From NCBI GenBank assembly GCA_905214875.1, contig CAJMNR010000004.1, forward strand, positions 1 to 64,000: DNA of 64,000 nucleotides, written 5' to 3'. The translations under genes were made by a program, and so were the position numbers. Source of the DNA: an uncultured bacterium. GTDB taxonomy: Bacteria > Bacillota > Clostridia > Lachnospirales > Lachnospiraceae. A model generated the notes under the pieces. It was not told the DNA's origin. It searched no databases and was given only the letters and a program-made list of their open reading frames with translations. Shown piece by piece: positions 45,088-55,149 of this stretch. Within the stretch, counting starts at the first letter, position 1. Every line of letters starts with the position of its first letter.

Positions 45088-46005
45088 TTAACCTTTAACG
45101 GCTCCTAACATAATACCTTCTTCAAAGTAACGGTTCATGAATGGATATACAACTAAGATTGGAATAACGGATACCATAGAAACCGTATATTTGATAGCTT
45201 TTTCATTTAACTGGTTACTAGAAGCTGCCATGTCAGGGTTTGCCATCATTGCCTGAATGTTAGTCGTCTTATTCAAATAGTTATATAAAATATGTTGTAA
45301 TGTGTACCACTTTGGAGTAGAAGACATTAAGATAATGGAATCTGTAAAGGAGTTCCAATGTCCAACTGCGCCAAAGATTGCGATTGTTGCTAAGATTGGC
45401 TTACATAATGGCCAAATAATCTTTCTAAATACCATCATATAAGATGCCCCATCCATCTGTGCACTTTCTTCAAGTTCTGCCGGTATAGATTCTATGTACG
45501 TTTTTACTAATATGATGTTATACGGTGCTACAATTGATGGAATGATATATCCCCAGAAAGTACCTGTTAAGTTTAATGCTGATAATGTAACAAACCAAGG
45601 AATTAAACCTGCATTAAAATACATTGTTACAATCATTACACGATACCAAAACTTACGGCGCCACATCTCTTGTTTTGTAACAAGATAACCGATAAATGCG
45701 GAAGCAAGAACCATTAATGCGGTACCAAGAAGTGTTCTTCCTACTGTAACTAAGAACGCTTGTCCAAGTTCATCAACCTGACGTAATGCTAAATAGTTTT
45801 GTAGTTGTAATCCCTTTGGAATTAATTTGATTGCACCTTTTTTAACTAAATCATTATTACTGATTGTATTGATAAAGATATAGTAAAATGGGAAGAAACA
45901 CATAAGTCCAAAGATTCCAAATACACCGTAGTTTATAATGTTAAATATAATATCCGAAGGTTTTCTTTTATAGAAAGCTTTTTGCTTTTTTTCTTTTTTA
46001 GCCAT
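45088..46005 (-). CDS. carbohydrate ABC transporter permease (LplC/YtcP type)
   Basis: Six membrane helices are visible. The EAA loop that contacts the ATPase is ESAQMDGASYMMVFRKIIWPL (about residues 179-199), and the C-terminus ends EEGIMLGAVKG, a family trait. Together with the larger permease upstream (16-bp gap) it forms the membrane channel. No ATPase gene is present in the operon, so a shared MsmX/MsmK-like ATPase elsewhere must drive it. Confidence 0.9.
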   Translation of the reverse strand: MAKKEKKQKAFYKRKPSDIIFNIINYGVFGIFGLMCFFPFYYIFINTISNNDLVKKGAIKLIPKGLQLQNYLALRQVDELGQAFLVTVGRTLLGTALMVLASAFIGYLVTKQEMWRRKFWYRVMIVTMYFNAGLIPWFVTLSALNLTGTFWGYIIPSIVAPYNIILVKTYIESIPAELEESAQMDGASYMMVFRKIIWPLCKPILATIAIFGAVGHWNSFTDSIILMSSTPKWYTLQHILYNYLNKTTNIQAMMANPDMAASSNQLNEKAIKYTVSMVSVIPILVVYPFMNRYFEEGIMLGAVKG

Positions 46006-46021
46006 ATTCTTCTCCTCCCCT

Positions 46022-47449
46022 CTACATTATGCTTTCGCCACGTACCAGTTGGGATATCTTGTTCGCTCCAAACAGTAACGCAACACTGACTATAGATTTG
46101 ACCATACCGATTAAAGTAGACAATGGAATACGGCCATTTTGAATACCTAATTTATAAACGTAAAGGTCGAGTACTTGAATTGTCTCTGTATTACGTGGAT
46201 TTTCGAATACCATATATTGATCCATACCATTACTAAGAATACCTGCAATTGCTAACATTAATAATACACAATACGTTGGTAACAATCCTGGAAGTGTGAT
46301 ATGTCTCATTCGCTGGAATCTGCCAGCACCATCAACAGTTGCTGCTTCATATAATTGCTGATCGATACCTGATATTGCTGCTATGTAAATGATTGCGCTC
46401 CATCCTGTACCTTTCCATAAGCCCCATAAAAGCATCTTAATCCAAATAAAATCTCCACTCATTAAGTAGTTAGTTGTTCCACCTGTTAATGTATTAATAA
46501 AACCTTCTGTAGAAAACATTGCAAATGCTACTGCATAAACTAATACCCAACTGATAAAGTTAGGAATTGTAGTCAATGTTTGAATAATTCTTCTGAAAGG
46601 TTTACATTTGATTTCATTAATAAAGATTGCAAATACCATTGCGATCCATGAAGTACCTATCCCTAAGAAACTCATTACTAATGTATTTCTAAGTACTAAA
46701 ACAATATCATGTCTTGTTGATGCATTTTCAAAAAGCATCTTAAAATATTTTAATCCAACAAATGAATCTGCTGTAATTGTTCCACCTGATTTATAATCGA
46801 AGAATGCATATCTCCAACCCCACAATGGTAAGTAAGAGAATACGAAGATTAACGCCAAGAATGGCATAAAAAGCAAGAATAACTTATATTGACTTTCCAT
46901 CTCATATTTTTCATTCTTATCAACTTTCGGAAATAGCGCTAATAAAATTACACTTAAAATTAATATGACTGCAAATACTATCCAATAGAAATAAAAACCG
47001 GCACTAAACACTGGCTCAAGTTTTGAAACCAATGGGCTGTTAAACAATTGGCAATATGCCATGTAGATACCACCTACAAATACTGCACCTGCTATTGCTC
47101 CTCCAATGCTAAAGAAAAGACCTAAACGTTGTAATTTTCTAGAACCGACAGACATACATCCGCCAGCAATGATTGCACATACACCTAAAAATGCTGCCAA
47201 ACTGCATACATATAATAATGTTACTGTGCTCTGGTTCACCCAACCATTTGTAACTGCTCTAGAAAATGCTTCTTTTGTACCTGAATAAGAAATTGCTGAT
47301 GTAAAAAATGATGTTGTCTTACTTAGCAAGCCAGAAATCCTTGCAGGATTCAAAGCCGACACGAACAAGCACGCAGCTGCCACTACTGAAACCAAACGTA
47401 ACACAACATATAAAATACTTGATATTTTTTCTTTTTTCGTTCGTTCCAT
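46022..47449 (-). CDS. carbohydrate ABC transporter permease (LplB type) with N-terminal membrane extension
   Basis: Residues about 185-475 are a normal LplB-type permease with six helices and the EAA loop EAATVDGAGRFQRMRHITLPG (about 365-385). In front lies an extra 175-residue section with about four hydrophobic helices (VVLRLVSVVAAACLFVSAL, LLYVCSLAAFLGVCAIIAGG and others), making the protein 475 aa instead of the usual 290-320. It may be a fused membrane module or help in assembly. It is the first gene of the permease-permease-binding protein operon. Confidence 0.88.
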   Translation of the reverse strand: MERTKKEKISSILYVVLRLVSVVAAACLFVSALNPARISGLLSKTTSFFTSAISYSGTKEAFSRAVTNGWVNQSTVTLLYVCSLAAFLGVCAIIAGGCMSVGSRKLQRLGLFFSIGGAIAGAVFVGGIYMAYCQLFNSPLVSKLEPVFSAGFYFYWIVFAVILILSVILLALFPKVDKNEKYEMESQYKLFLLFMPFLALIFVFSYLPLWGWRYAFFDYKSGGTITADSFVGLKYFKMLFENASTRHDIVLVLRNTLVMSFLGIGTSWIAMVFAIFINEIKCKPFRRIIQTLTTIPNFISWVLVYAVAFAMFSTEGFINTLTGGTTNYLMSGDFIWIKMLLWGLWKGTGWSAIIYIAAISGIDQQLYEAATVDGAGRFQRMRHITLPGLLPTYCVLLMLAIAGILSNGMDQYMVFENPRNTETIQVLDLYVYKLGIQNGRIPLSTLIGMVKSIVSVALLFGANKISQLVRGESIM

Positions 47450-47623
47450 TTTGCCCTCCTATTTGATAATAATAGTTTAATGACTTAACTATATTATAGA
47501 GGAACTATACAATAATTTACACCTCAGTTATTGTACATGAAATACATAAATTTTTAGATATGTACATTACAATGACTAAAAAACTAAGAAAACGTAAATC
47601 TAAGCTGGCGGCTCACTACTTAT

Positions 47624-49162
47624 TTATGCTTTACTTTCTTTTTTAAACTCTTTTGGACTAACTCCGACATACTTCTTAAACTTTGAGCAGAAGTAATCAA
47701 TATTGCTAAATCCAACTTTTTCTGACACTTGATACACTTTCATGCTTCCAGAAAGTAAAAATTTCTTCGCATTTTCGATACGAATCTTATCCAGTGTCAC
47801 ATTAAAACTTTCTCCAAATTCTTTCTTAAATACTTTTCCGAGATAAGCGCTGTTATAGTTAAACATCTTTGCGATATTCTCTAATTTCAGCTCTTTATCG
47901 TAATTTCTCTCCATATATGCATACATACGTTTTACGACATTATCCGAAGACGTATTCCCGATTGTATCACACATCTGGACAGCAAATGTAATGACATCAT
48001 CCTTTAGCTGTTCAATGGATGAGGCATCTAAAAGCAATGCTGTCATCTCATTCAGCTTTGGAAAATGATCTTTGATCTGCTCATATCGTTTACTTAAATT
48101 ATTATGTAACAAGATTAAATTCTGAGCGGTTAACATTTTGGCTTCTGATTCCTGTACGAGACTTGTCTTAATATGTAATTCATACTCCTCCATTGCTGTA
48201 CGAATTCCTTCTTTATCGCCTACTTCTATCATATTGCAAAGGCGTTCTACAAAGTTTTCAAGATATCCTTGCTCTCCATTTTCAAATACCTTAATGGTAA
48301 GTGCTCCCTCTGAATCATATAAAAATTCATAATCTAATAGTAATTTTGCACATTCATAGGAATACACAAGATCTTTCCATGAAACTACCGTATGACCAAA
48401 TGTAAGGAAAAACCCTTCTCCATCACGGCTTTTGATCTTATTATTGTTGATACATAAGGCATCACACGCCTCTTCATACGTTCTGTCTTTCATGATTAGG
48501 ATTGCCTTATCCTCTTCATTGATTAGTTCTACATTATTGATTCCATTTAATAATGCATCCACCTTCTCGTCTATGACAGCCTTCTCCAAAATACACTCAT
48601 CTTCCATCATACGATGATTGAATTTGGCAATGCAGACACAATAGCAAGAGGCACTAAAATCAATATCATATAAATCTACATCTTTCTGCAATAACGGCAT
48701 TTCTAAACGATGTGATAATACTCTTCTGAGCACTTCTTGCTTTGCCTTTTTCACACTGACAGATACGTAAGATTCTCTTTTTTCTTCTTCATCAAACTGC
48801 TGTTTTAACTGTTTCAGCATTCCATGAACCTCATCTTCATCAATAGGTTTTAGCAAATAACCTTTTACGCCAAGGTTCACTGCTGCCTTTGCAAAATAAA
48901 AATCAGAATATCCTGTCAGAATTAAGAATTCGCCCTCAAATCCTTCTTTTCTAGCTTCCTCAATCAATTCAATTCCAGTTAAACCAGGCATTTTTATGTC
49001 CACTAAGACAAGATCCGGCGAATATTTATTTATCTTTTTTAAACCGTCTTTTCCATCTATGCCTTCGGCACATATTTCAAACCCGTATTTATTCCAATCA
49101 ATTAACTGTCGTATGCCCTCACGAACAATTGTCTCATCATCAACAATTAGTACTTTATACAT
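47624..49162 (-). CDS. AraC-type response regulator (YesN family)
   Basis: The receiver domain (residues 1-120) has acidic DDE at 8-10, the phosphorylated Asp55 in LVDIKMPG, and Lys in LLKPID. A long middle region of about 270 residues separates it from two AraC helix-turn-helix motifs at the C-terminus (about 408-512; KLENIAKMFNYNSAYLGKVFKKEFGESFNVTL). YesN proteins switch on nearby sugar-transport and polysaccharide-lyase genes. It follows the sensor kinase with a 22-bp gap, so both are one operon. Confidence 0.93.
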   Translation of the reverse strand: MYKVLIVDDETIVREGIRQLIDWNKYGFEICAEGIDGKDGLKKINKYSPDLVLVDIKMPGLTGIELIEEARKEGFEGEFLILTGYSDFYFAKAAVNLGVKGYLLKPIDEDEVHGMLKQLKQQFDEEEKRESYVSVSVKKAKQEVLRRVLSHRLEMPLLQKDVDLYDIDFSASCYCVCIAKFNHRMMEDECILEKAVIDEKVDALLNGINNVELINEEDKAILIMKDRTYEEACDALCINNNKIKSRDGEGFFLTFGHTVVSWKDLVYSYECAKLLLDYEFLYDSEGALTIKVFENGEQGYLENFVERLCNMIEVGDKEGIRTAMEEYELHIKTSLVQESEAKMLTAQNLILLHNNLSKRYEQIKDHFPKLNEMTALLLDASSIEQLKDDVITFAVQMCDTIGNTSSDNVVKRMYAYMERNYDKELKLENIAKMFNYNSAYLGKVFKKEFGESFNVTLDKIRIENAKKFLLSGSMKVYQVSEKVGFSNIDYFCSKFKKYVGVSPKEFKKESKA

Positions 49163-49184
49163 TGATCTGCTCCTTTATTAATTG

Positions 49185-50993
49185 CTACTCACCTTTTAAT
49201 GGTAATGATATCGTTACCATTGTTCCCTCATTTAAAACTGTATGTATGGTAACGCCATATTCGTTCCCATAGAGAAGCTTAATTCGCTGATTTACGTTAC
49301 TAAGCCCAATATGACTTCTATCTAGTTCATCCATATCATTCATAGATTTTAGAAGCTCTTCTAGTCTCTCTTCTTCTATTCCTACGCCATTGTCCTCTAC
49401 AACAATAGATATGTCTTCTTCCTCCTTCCTTGCTGTTATCTTTAGTATTCCTGCTCCTTCTTTCGACTCTAGTCCGTGAACAAATGCATTTTCTACAATC
49501 GGCTGAATCAATAATGGCATAATTGCTATGTTCTGTAGCTGCTCTTCCACTTCTATCTTGTACTGAATTCGATCTCCGAAACGATAATGTTGTATCTTCA
49601 GATAATATTCGACTAATTCCATCTCCGATTTCAGTGAAACCAGACGGTCTCCCACCTGTATATTCCTTCTCATCATCTTTGCTAACATTTTAACTAAGTC
49701 CTCAATATCCTCTTGATGATTCACTCTCGCCTTCATTCGAATTGTTTCTAGCGTATTATACAGAAAATGTGGATTGATCTGGCTTGCCAGCATCTTAAAT
49801 TCTACATCCTTTTGCCTTGAATACAGCTGCTCTTTTTGAACTTGTTCTTTGACTACAGTTGACATCAGTACCTTTATACTGGCTATCATCTTATGTAAAT
49901 CTTCATAAAGCTCTGCTACTTCATCGTTTTGCACCGATACCCCTTGTATATCAAAATCTCCATTTGCAGCTTTATGCATCTCTCGTTTTAAACGATTGAT
50001 TCGTAAACTAAATCTATGAGAAAATGTAATAATTAATAATAATGATAACGAAACACACGCTATAATGCATAGAAAACCATTTCGCTTATTCTCATAGGTC
50101 CCCTTTAAGATATCACTATACGGCCTTACACTTACGATCGTAAAATAAGAATCCGAATAGGTTGGATGAATCCGTTCATATGTCATGATACAAGTTTCAC
50201 CATTATACTTTACTTTCTTATAATTATTATCTTCCTTCGGCAATGTCTTTACTATTTCAATTAATTCCTTCAAATCCGCTTTTTCATCATTGTTATGTAT
50301 TACTTCTTCATCATTTAACAACATTACCGTAGTATTGCTTCTGTTGGATATTGGAAGTTCTGTTCGTTTATTCTGCATGACGATTGCCAATACTCCCACT
50401 GTCTTTCCTTCCGCTGTCTTGATTACTCTTGTCAAACGAAGAGCATTTTTCATTTGAACATTGTTATATGCATATGTCCACACAGGTTTTCCATCCGCCA
50501 GAATCGTATTCTTGTACCATTCCGAATTTCTTATGTTCTGATCCGCATAAACGAAGTTACCGCTGTTTGCAATTGTCTTATTGGTCAGATACATCGTTAT
50601 GCTGCTAATCTCCTGGTGATAATCGGTAAGGTATTCTGTAAATTTTGTATATTTTTTATAGTCATTTAATACCTCTTTATAGCTATTATACTCAAAAAAT
50701 GCAACATGTTCAATATCTTTGTCAAAATATAACTTTTTTGATACTTCTGTGACAACTCGTAAATTTTCGGTTAATGCATCCTGTATTAGGGATAATTCCA
50801 CAAATTCTGCCTGTTCCGACTGCTTGATTAGCAACTCATTTGTACCATTACTAAAATAAACACTGACCGCTACCAACGGAATTACACCACACAAAAAATA
50901 CACGCCTAACAGACGCTCTTTTAATTTAATATTGTATAATACCATTAAAATTTTATTATAAATTTTTTTTATGTACTTTTTGACTATTTTCAT
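49185..50993 (-). CDS. sensor histidine kinase (YesM family)
   Basis: Two membrane helices (about residues 28-48 and 305-325) enclose an extracellular sensor domain of about 255 residues (Cache-like). A HAMP segment follows, then the His_kinase motif QINPHFLYNTLE with the phospho-accepting His409, and a GHKL ATPase domain with PLLIQPIVENAFVHG, VEDNGVGI and HIGLSNVNQRI. It probably senses an external oligosaccharide and phosphorylates the YesN-type partner. It is divergent from the heparinase-like lyase gene. Confidence 0.93.
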   Translation of the reverse strand: MKIVKKYIKKIYNKILMVLYNIKLKERLLGVYFLCGVIPLVAVSVYFSNGTNELLIKQSEQAEFVELSLIQDALTENLRVVTEVSKKLYFDKDIEHVAFFEYNSYKEVLNDYKKYTKFTEYLTDYHQEISSITMYLTNKTIANSGNFVYADQNIRNSEWYKNTILADGKPVWTYAYNNVQMKNALRLTRVIKTAEGKTVGVLAIVMQNKRTELPISNRSNTTVMLLNDEEVIHNNDEKADLKELIEIVKTLPKEDNNYKKVKYNGETCIMTYERIHPTYSDSYFTIVSVRPYSDILKGTYENKRNGFLCIIACVSLSLLLIITFSHRFSLRINRLKREMHKAANGDFDIQGVSVQNDEVAELYEDLHKMIASIKVLMSTVVKEQVQKEQLYSRQKDVEFKMLASQINPHFLYNTLETIRMKARVNHQEDIEDLVKMLAKMMRRNIQVGDRLVSLKSEMELVEYYLKIQHYRFGDRIQYKIEVEEQLQNIAIMPLLIQPIVENAFVHGLESKEGAGILKITARKEEEDISIVVEDNGVGIEEERLEELLKSMNDMDELDRSHIGLSNVNQRIKLLYGNEYGVTIHTVLNEGTMVTISLPLKGE

Positions 50994-51171
50994 ATGCTTT
51001 CTATACCAAATGAATCCTTCCTTTTCTATTATCTACCATTTTACTGTATCTAATATTATTTTCAAGTCTATTCCTAATTATATCATTTTCTCTTTTTTTC
51101 TACAGTTTCTTCCCTTTTTTCTCTAATTTATGGTATCCTTAAGTATCAATATTAATGAAGGAGGTATTCTT

Positions 51172-52980
51172 CTGTTAAATGAACTATTAAATCATTTAGA
51201 CTTATCCTTAAATATTGAGCTTGATATTCCCTCTTATGAGAATCGTTCCAAATGGGCCTTTTTACAAGCATATTTAAGTGAGCGTTTTATTGATCTGATT
51301 CGACGAGAGTCTGAACTTCCTATTCCGGTACTTACTGCTTCATCCTTCCTAACCTATCAACAAACGGGTGATGAAAGTACTTATAAAGAACTTTATTATA
51401 AAAAGAGAGAGCTTTTTATCCATGTGATTCTTACTGAATGCATCACATTTTCCAAAAAGCACATGGAGTCGATTATAGACTATGCTTATTCCATCCTTTA
51501 TGAACCATGCTGGCATTTGCCTTCAAGCAACAGATCCAAGGAAGACCAAAGCATTCTTCCACTTATCCAATTTGATAATTTTGTTATTGATACTGCTGCT
51601 ACTTGCACAGGTTCCTTATTGGCAACTTTCTATTACATATTTCACGATTATTTCTGTACTAATTACAATTCATTAAATGAAGCCATTGTATCTATTGTCA
51701 CCGAAAGAATCATCGATCCTTTTATTACTTGGACGCTACCAGACAATGACTCCATAATTGATGAGTATTTAGTACTTCAATGTAAAGACATCCTTGTTTG
51801 TACGTTGTTACTCCCAATTGAAGAATCAAAAAGGAAAACGATAATTACTAAAATCATTCCTATCTTAAACCAGTTTACAGAACACTTCAGTAAAGATGGC
51901 TTTGTATCAGAAGGCATTACCTATTATAAGATTGGTGTAAATAATCTCTTCCTTTCCCTACGTTTATTAAATCCCTTTACAGGGGGAAAGGCACATAAGC
52001 TTTGCCAGACAAAGAAAATGCAAGCTCTAGCTAATCACATACGCATGATGCATATTTCAGAAAATCGTTATTTCAGCGTGGGAGACCTTCCAACCATTGG
52101 TCCTCGGTGTTTTACAACTGAATATATCATTGGCAAATTCATTGGTTCTAAGGATCTTTGTAATTTCGCCTGCTATGAATTTAAAAACTGTATCCATACA
52201 ATAAAGCGTCACCCACGTACATTTTTAGACTTTTTCGATTATTTAGGTTCATTACTTATATTAGAAGAACTCCTAGAGTTCTCTATCGATTATTCCAGAC
52301 TGTATAAAGATATTTACTATCCATCTTCAGGCCTTTTTATTGCCCGTGACTCAACCTATGCTATATCTGTCACTGCTGGAAGCAATCATTCGCCCCACAA
52401 TCATAATGATGTTGGTAACTTTACAATCTATAAAAATGGTGAGCCGCTAATTATTGATATCGGCTATTTAGGAGATTATAAGGATTACGACTTCGTAAAA
52501 ACTTCCCAATATCATAATGTTCCTATTATCAACAATAGATTCCAACGCTCTGGTGTTACTTCTCATGCAAAAAACGTGAAAGTATCTCTTGACCGTAGTG
52601 CACCTTCTATCTCCATGGACATTGCCTCCACCTATTCTAAGAAGACCAAAATTCTTTCTTATTTGCGGACTGTCACTTTAATGAAAGAAAAGGGAATACA
52701 AATTCGTGATGTATATGAATATGACTTAGATGCTTTTCTTTCTAGTACCATTCAAAACACTTTAATCTCCTTAAGTATCGTCACAAATCAGGAGCCTTGC
52801 CTGCGTGATTCTATACTTTCTATTGGGACGCTTGGTACACTGACACTTAGCAATGTGACCTATGCTACGATTGAAGAAATAGAGATGCCGAATGATCCAA
52901 GCTACTCCTCTTGGGGAAATAAAATCTACCATACCGCTCTTTCCATTAGTTCTAGTGAAGTGACTATGTCAATCCAATAA
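51172..52980 (+). CDS. heparinase II/III-family polysaccharide lyase / oligo-lyase
   Basis: The N-terminal about 330 residues are helical, as in the alpha-toroid of these lyases; the C-terminal half is beta-rich and has the family stretch SAGSNHSPHNHNDVGNFTIYKNGEPLIIDIGYLGDY with the metal/catalytic His residues. There is no signal peptide, so it acts in the cytoplasm on imported oligosaccharides. The start is uncertain: the only strong ribosome site (GAAGGAGGT, 51157-51165) lies after the ATG at 51130 and 6 bases before a CTG at 51172, which I take as the start. It is divergent from the YesM/YesN genes. Confidence 0.8.
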   Translation: MLNELLNHLDLSLNIELDIPSYENRSKWAFLQAYLSERFIDLIRRESELPIPVLTASSFLTYQQTGDESTYKELYYKKRELFIHVILTECITFSKKHMESIIDYAYSILYEPCWHLPSSNRSKEDQSILPLIQFDNFVIDTAATCTGSLLATFYYIFHDYFCTNYNSLNEAIVSIVTERIIDPFITWTLPDNDSIIDEYLVLQCKDILVCTLLLPIEESKRKTIITKIIPILNQFTEHFSKDGFVSEGITYYKIGVNNLFLSLRLLNPFTGGKAHKLCQTKKMQALANHIRMMHISENRYFSVGDLPTIGPRCFTTEYIIGKFIGSKDLCNFACYEFKNCIHTIKRHPRTFLDFFDYLGSLLILEELLEFSIDYSRLYKDIYYPSSGLFIARDSTYAISVTAGSNHSPHNHNDVGNFTIYKNGEPLIIDIGYLGDYKDYDFVKTSQYHNVPIINNRFQRSGVTSHAKNVKVSLDRSAPSISMDIASTYSKKTKILSYLRTVTLMKEKGIQIRDVYEYDLDAFLSSTIQNTLISLSIVTNQEPCLRDSILSIGTLGTLTLSNVTYATIEEIEMPNDPSYSSWGNKIYHTALSISSSEVTMSIQ

Positions 52981-52994
52981 CATACTAATAAATG

Positions 52995-53035
52995 AAACGC
53001 CATTGTAAGAATCATTTTCCCTTACAATGGCGTTT
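52995..53035. terminator. bidirectional terminator
   Basis: AAACGCCATTGTAAG (52995-53009) pairs perfectly with 53021-53035; A/T-rich flanks. Shared by the converging lyase and YjiH-like genes. Confidence 0.8.
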
Positions 53036-53037
53036 AT

Positions 53038-54399
53038 TTAAAATAATAAGTGTGCTATTCCAGCTATAATTGGTAATGTGATTAAAGTACGTTCAATAAA
53101 TATAATTACTAGATCTTTTAACTTTACAGGAATCTTTGATGCTAGTAGTAACGCTCCTACCTCTGATAAATAAATTAACTGAGAAACAGAAACTGCTGCT
53201 ACGACAAATCTCGTTAGCTCACTTGTTACCGTATCCGCAACCATAACTGAAGGAATTAACATATCTGCAAATCCAGCAAACATTGCCTGTGCAGCCATAT
53301 GTGCCTCTGGTAATCCTAATATTTGAAGGAATGGAACAAATGGCAACCCAAGAATTCTAAAAACTGGTGTATATTCGGCTATGATTAACGCTGTTGTTCC
53401 AACCATCATAACAATTGGTATAACGCTTACCCACATATCGATTACATTCTTTAAACCTTCTACCACAATGTTTTCAAACACATTAATATCTTTTACTTTA
53501 TCAAGTGCACATTCGATTCCATATGCCACACTTGATTTTCCTTCATGGCTTTCCATTTCTACAGGTTCTGTCCCATCAATCAGCTTATCACTTTTTCTTG
53601 ATAATGGCGGAAGCTTTGGAATTATGATTGCTGCTATAATACATGCAACTGTTACAGTTAGATAGAACTGTAAAAACATATCTCCCAGTCCTACTGTGTT
53701 GATTACGACAAGACAAAATGTTATGGATACAAGGGAGAAGTTTGTACCAATAATACAAGACTCTTTCTCTGTATAAAATCCTTCTTCATATTGCTTGCTC
53801 GTAAGCAATACCCCAATCGTACCATCGCCTAACCAAGAAGCAATCGCATCCACAGCACTTCTTCCTGGTAATCCGAAGATTGGTCTCATTACTTTGATAA
53901 GTAATGTTCCTACAAATTCTAATAATCCAAAATTCAATAATAATGGTAAGCAGATTCCTGCTAATAAGAAAATGCTAAATAATACTGGTAATAATTCTTC
54001 AAATACTAATCCACCCGTTGCACTTGAAGCAATCACCTCAAAGTCTTTGTAAAACACCGTGATTACTGTATAAACTGTTGCAATTCCTCGAATGCATAGT
54101 GCCAATGGCTTAATGTCAAACAACGACTGAATTAGCTCATTATTTATAAAAACATTTTTAGGATTTTTCATTTTTATAAGCTTTACGATTACACTTCCTA
54201 AAAATGAAGCTCCTATTAATGTTACTAAAATCATGTGAATGTTATTTGCGAAAAATTCCATCAATATGTTTGATAATACTGCAATCGGAATTGTAAATTT
54301 CCCATTATTCTTTATTGGTAGAACAAATAATATAATTCCTACTAATGATGGAAGAATAAATTTAATGTAGTTTTGTATGCTATTAGTTCTTTTCTCCAT
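53038..54399 (-). CDS. YjiH-family membrane protein (nucleoside-recognition/Gate fold)
   Basis: About ten hydrophobic helices cover the chain. The second half carries Gate-domain features such as GLPGRSAVDAIASWLGDGTIGVLLTSKQYEEGFYTEKE, as in YjiH and related spore/nucleoside-transport proteins. The substrate is unknown. I choose ATG at 54399 (MEKRTNS) because AGGAG lies 6 bases upstream; the open frame goes to 54468 but that part has no good ribosome site. Confidence 0.8.
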   Translation of the reverse strand: MEKRTNSIQNYIKFILPSLVGIILFVLPIKNNGKFTIPIAVLSNILMEFFANNIHMILVTLIGASFLGSVIVKLIKMKNPKNVFINNELIQSLFDIKPLALCIRGIATVYTVITVFYKDFEVIASSATGGLVFEELLPVLFSIFLLAGICLPLLLNFGLLEFVGTLLIKVMRPIFGLPGRSAVDAIASWLGDGTIGVLLTSKQYEEGFYTEKESCIIGTNFSLVSITFCLVVINTVGLGDMFLQFYLTVTVACIIAAIIIPKLPPLSRKSDKLIDGTEPVEMESHEGKSSVAYGIECALDKVKDINVFENIVVEGLKNVIDMWVSVIPIVMMVGTTALIIAEYTPVFRILGLPFVPFLQILGLPEAHMAAQAMFAGFADMLIPSVMVADTVTSELTRFVVAAVSVSQLIYLSEVGALLLASKIPVKLKDLVIIFIERTLITLPIIAGIAHLLF

Positions 54400-54570
54400 A
54401 CTTGCTCCTATTCGATGCCCGTTATTAGTGTCTTTTTGCATTATAGTATATATATTCAGAATATTCAAGTAAAAAATGTATATTTATTAATAAATGGTTA
54501 GTTTTATACATATATATACAAATAAAGCATTATAAATGTTCATTAATTACCATCTTTAGAATGCGATAGA

Positions 54571-54613
54571 AAAAGAGCTATTATGCATCTCGCTCACACA
54601 TAATAGCTCTTTT
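54571..54613. terminator. terminator after hemerythrin gene
   Basis: AAAAGAGCTATTATG (54571-54585) pairs perfectly with 54599-54613; T-runs on both strands. It lies just beyond the stop at 54621. Confidence 0.8.
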
Positions 54614-54620
54614 CCTATTC

Positions 54621-55049
54621 TTATACTTGCTCCTTTTTACGAGCAATCTCTTCCCCCATATGTCTATCTGAATTAAACATGTGCTCAAAAACCCAATCTT
54701 GAGCATGGTCCTTTAACTTCTTCAATTCCTCGTAAGGCATTTCTCCTAATTTAGGAATATCAATATCAACAATAACTTGTTGAAACTCTCGATGACGTTT
54801 AATATGCTGTTCTTTTAAAGAATATCCATACTCTTCCATCATCTTTTCTTCTTCATAAAAATGATAAGACACATATTCTCTCACCTGAGTGATGATATCA
54901 TACAGCTGCTGATACGTTACTCCAATACATCTTGTAATTAGTAGCTGTTCCATATCTCTTATGATACGAAAGAGTTCTTTATGCTGCTCATCTATTTGGG
55001 AAATACCAATATTTAAGTCTTCTTTCCAATCAAACTTAAAATCAAACAT
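54621..55049 (-). CDS. bacteriohemerythrin
   Basis: This is a four-helix di-iron protein that binds oxygen. The iron ligands appear in the family order: IGISQIDEQHKELF (about residues 14-27), the H-F-Y-E-E-E-K-M-M helix, H-I-K-R-H-R-E-F, and H-M-F-N-S-D-R-H-M-G. The 142-residue length is standard for single-domain bacterial hemerythrins. In an anaerobe it probably scavenges or senses oxygen. It stands alone, with its own terminator. Confidence 0.93.
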   Translation of the reverse strand: MFDFKFDWKEDLNIGISQIDEQHKELFRIIRDMEQLLITRCIGVTYQQLYDIITQVREYVSYHFYEEEKMMEEYGYSLKEQHIKRHREFQQVIVDIDIPKLGEMPYEELKKLKDHAQDWVFEHMFNSDRHMGEEIARKKEQV

Positions 55050-55149
55050 TTAAACCTCTCAACTCCACTTTTTTACGACTTAACATTGTTGCATACAAAA
55101 TTATATCGTAAAAAAACAAAAAAGCAATCAATTAATTCTATTTTTCGTC

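Noticed and set aside
51130..52980. Secreted lyase
   Set aside because: No signal peptide is present with either start, so it should act inside the cell.
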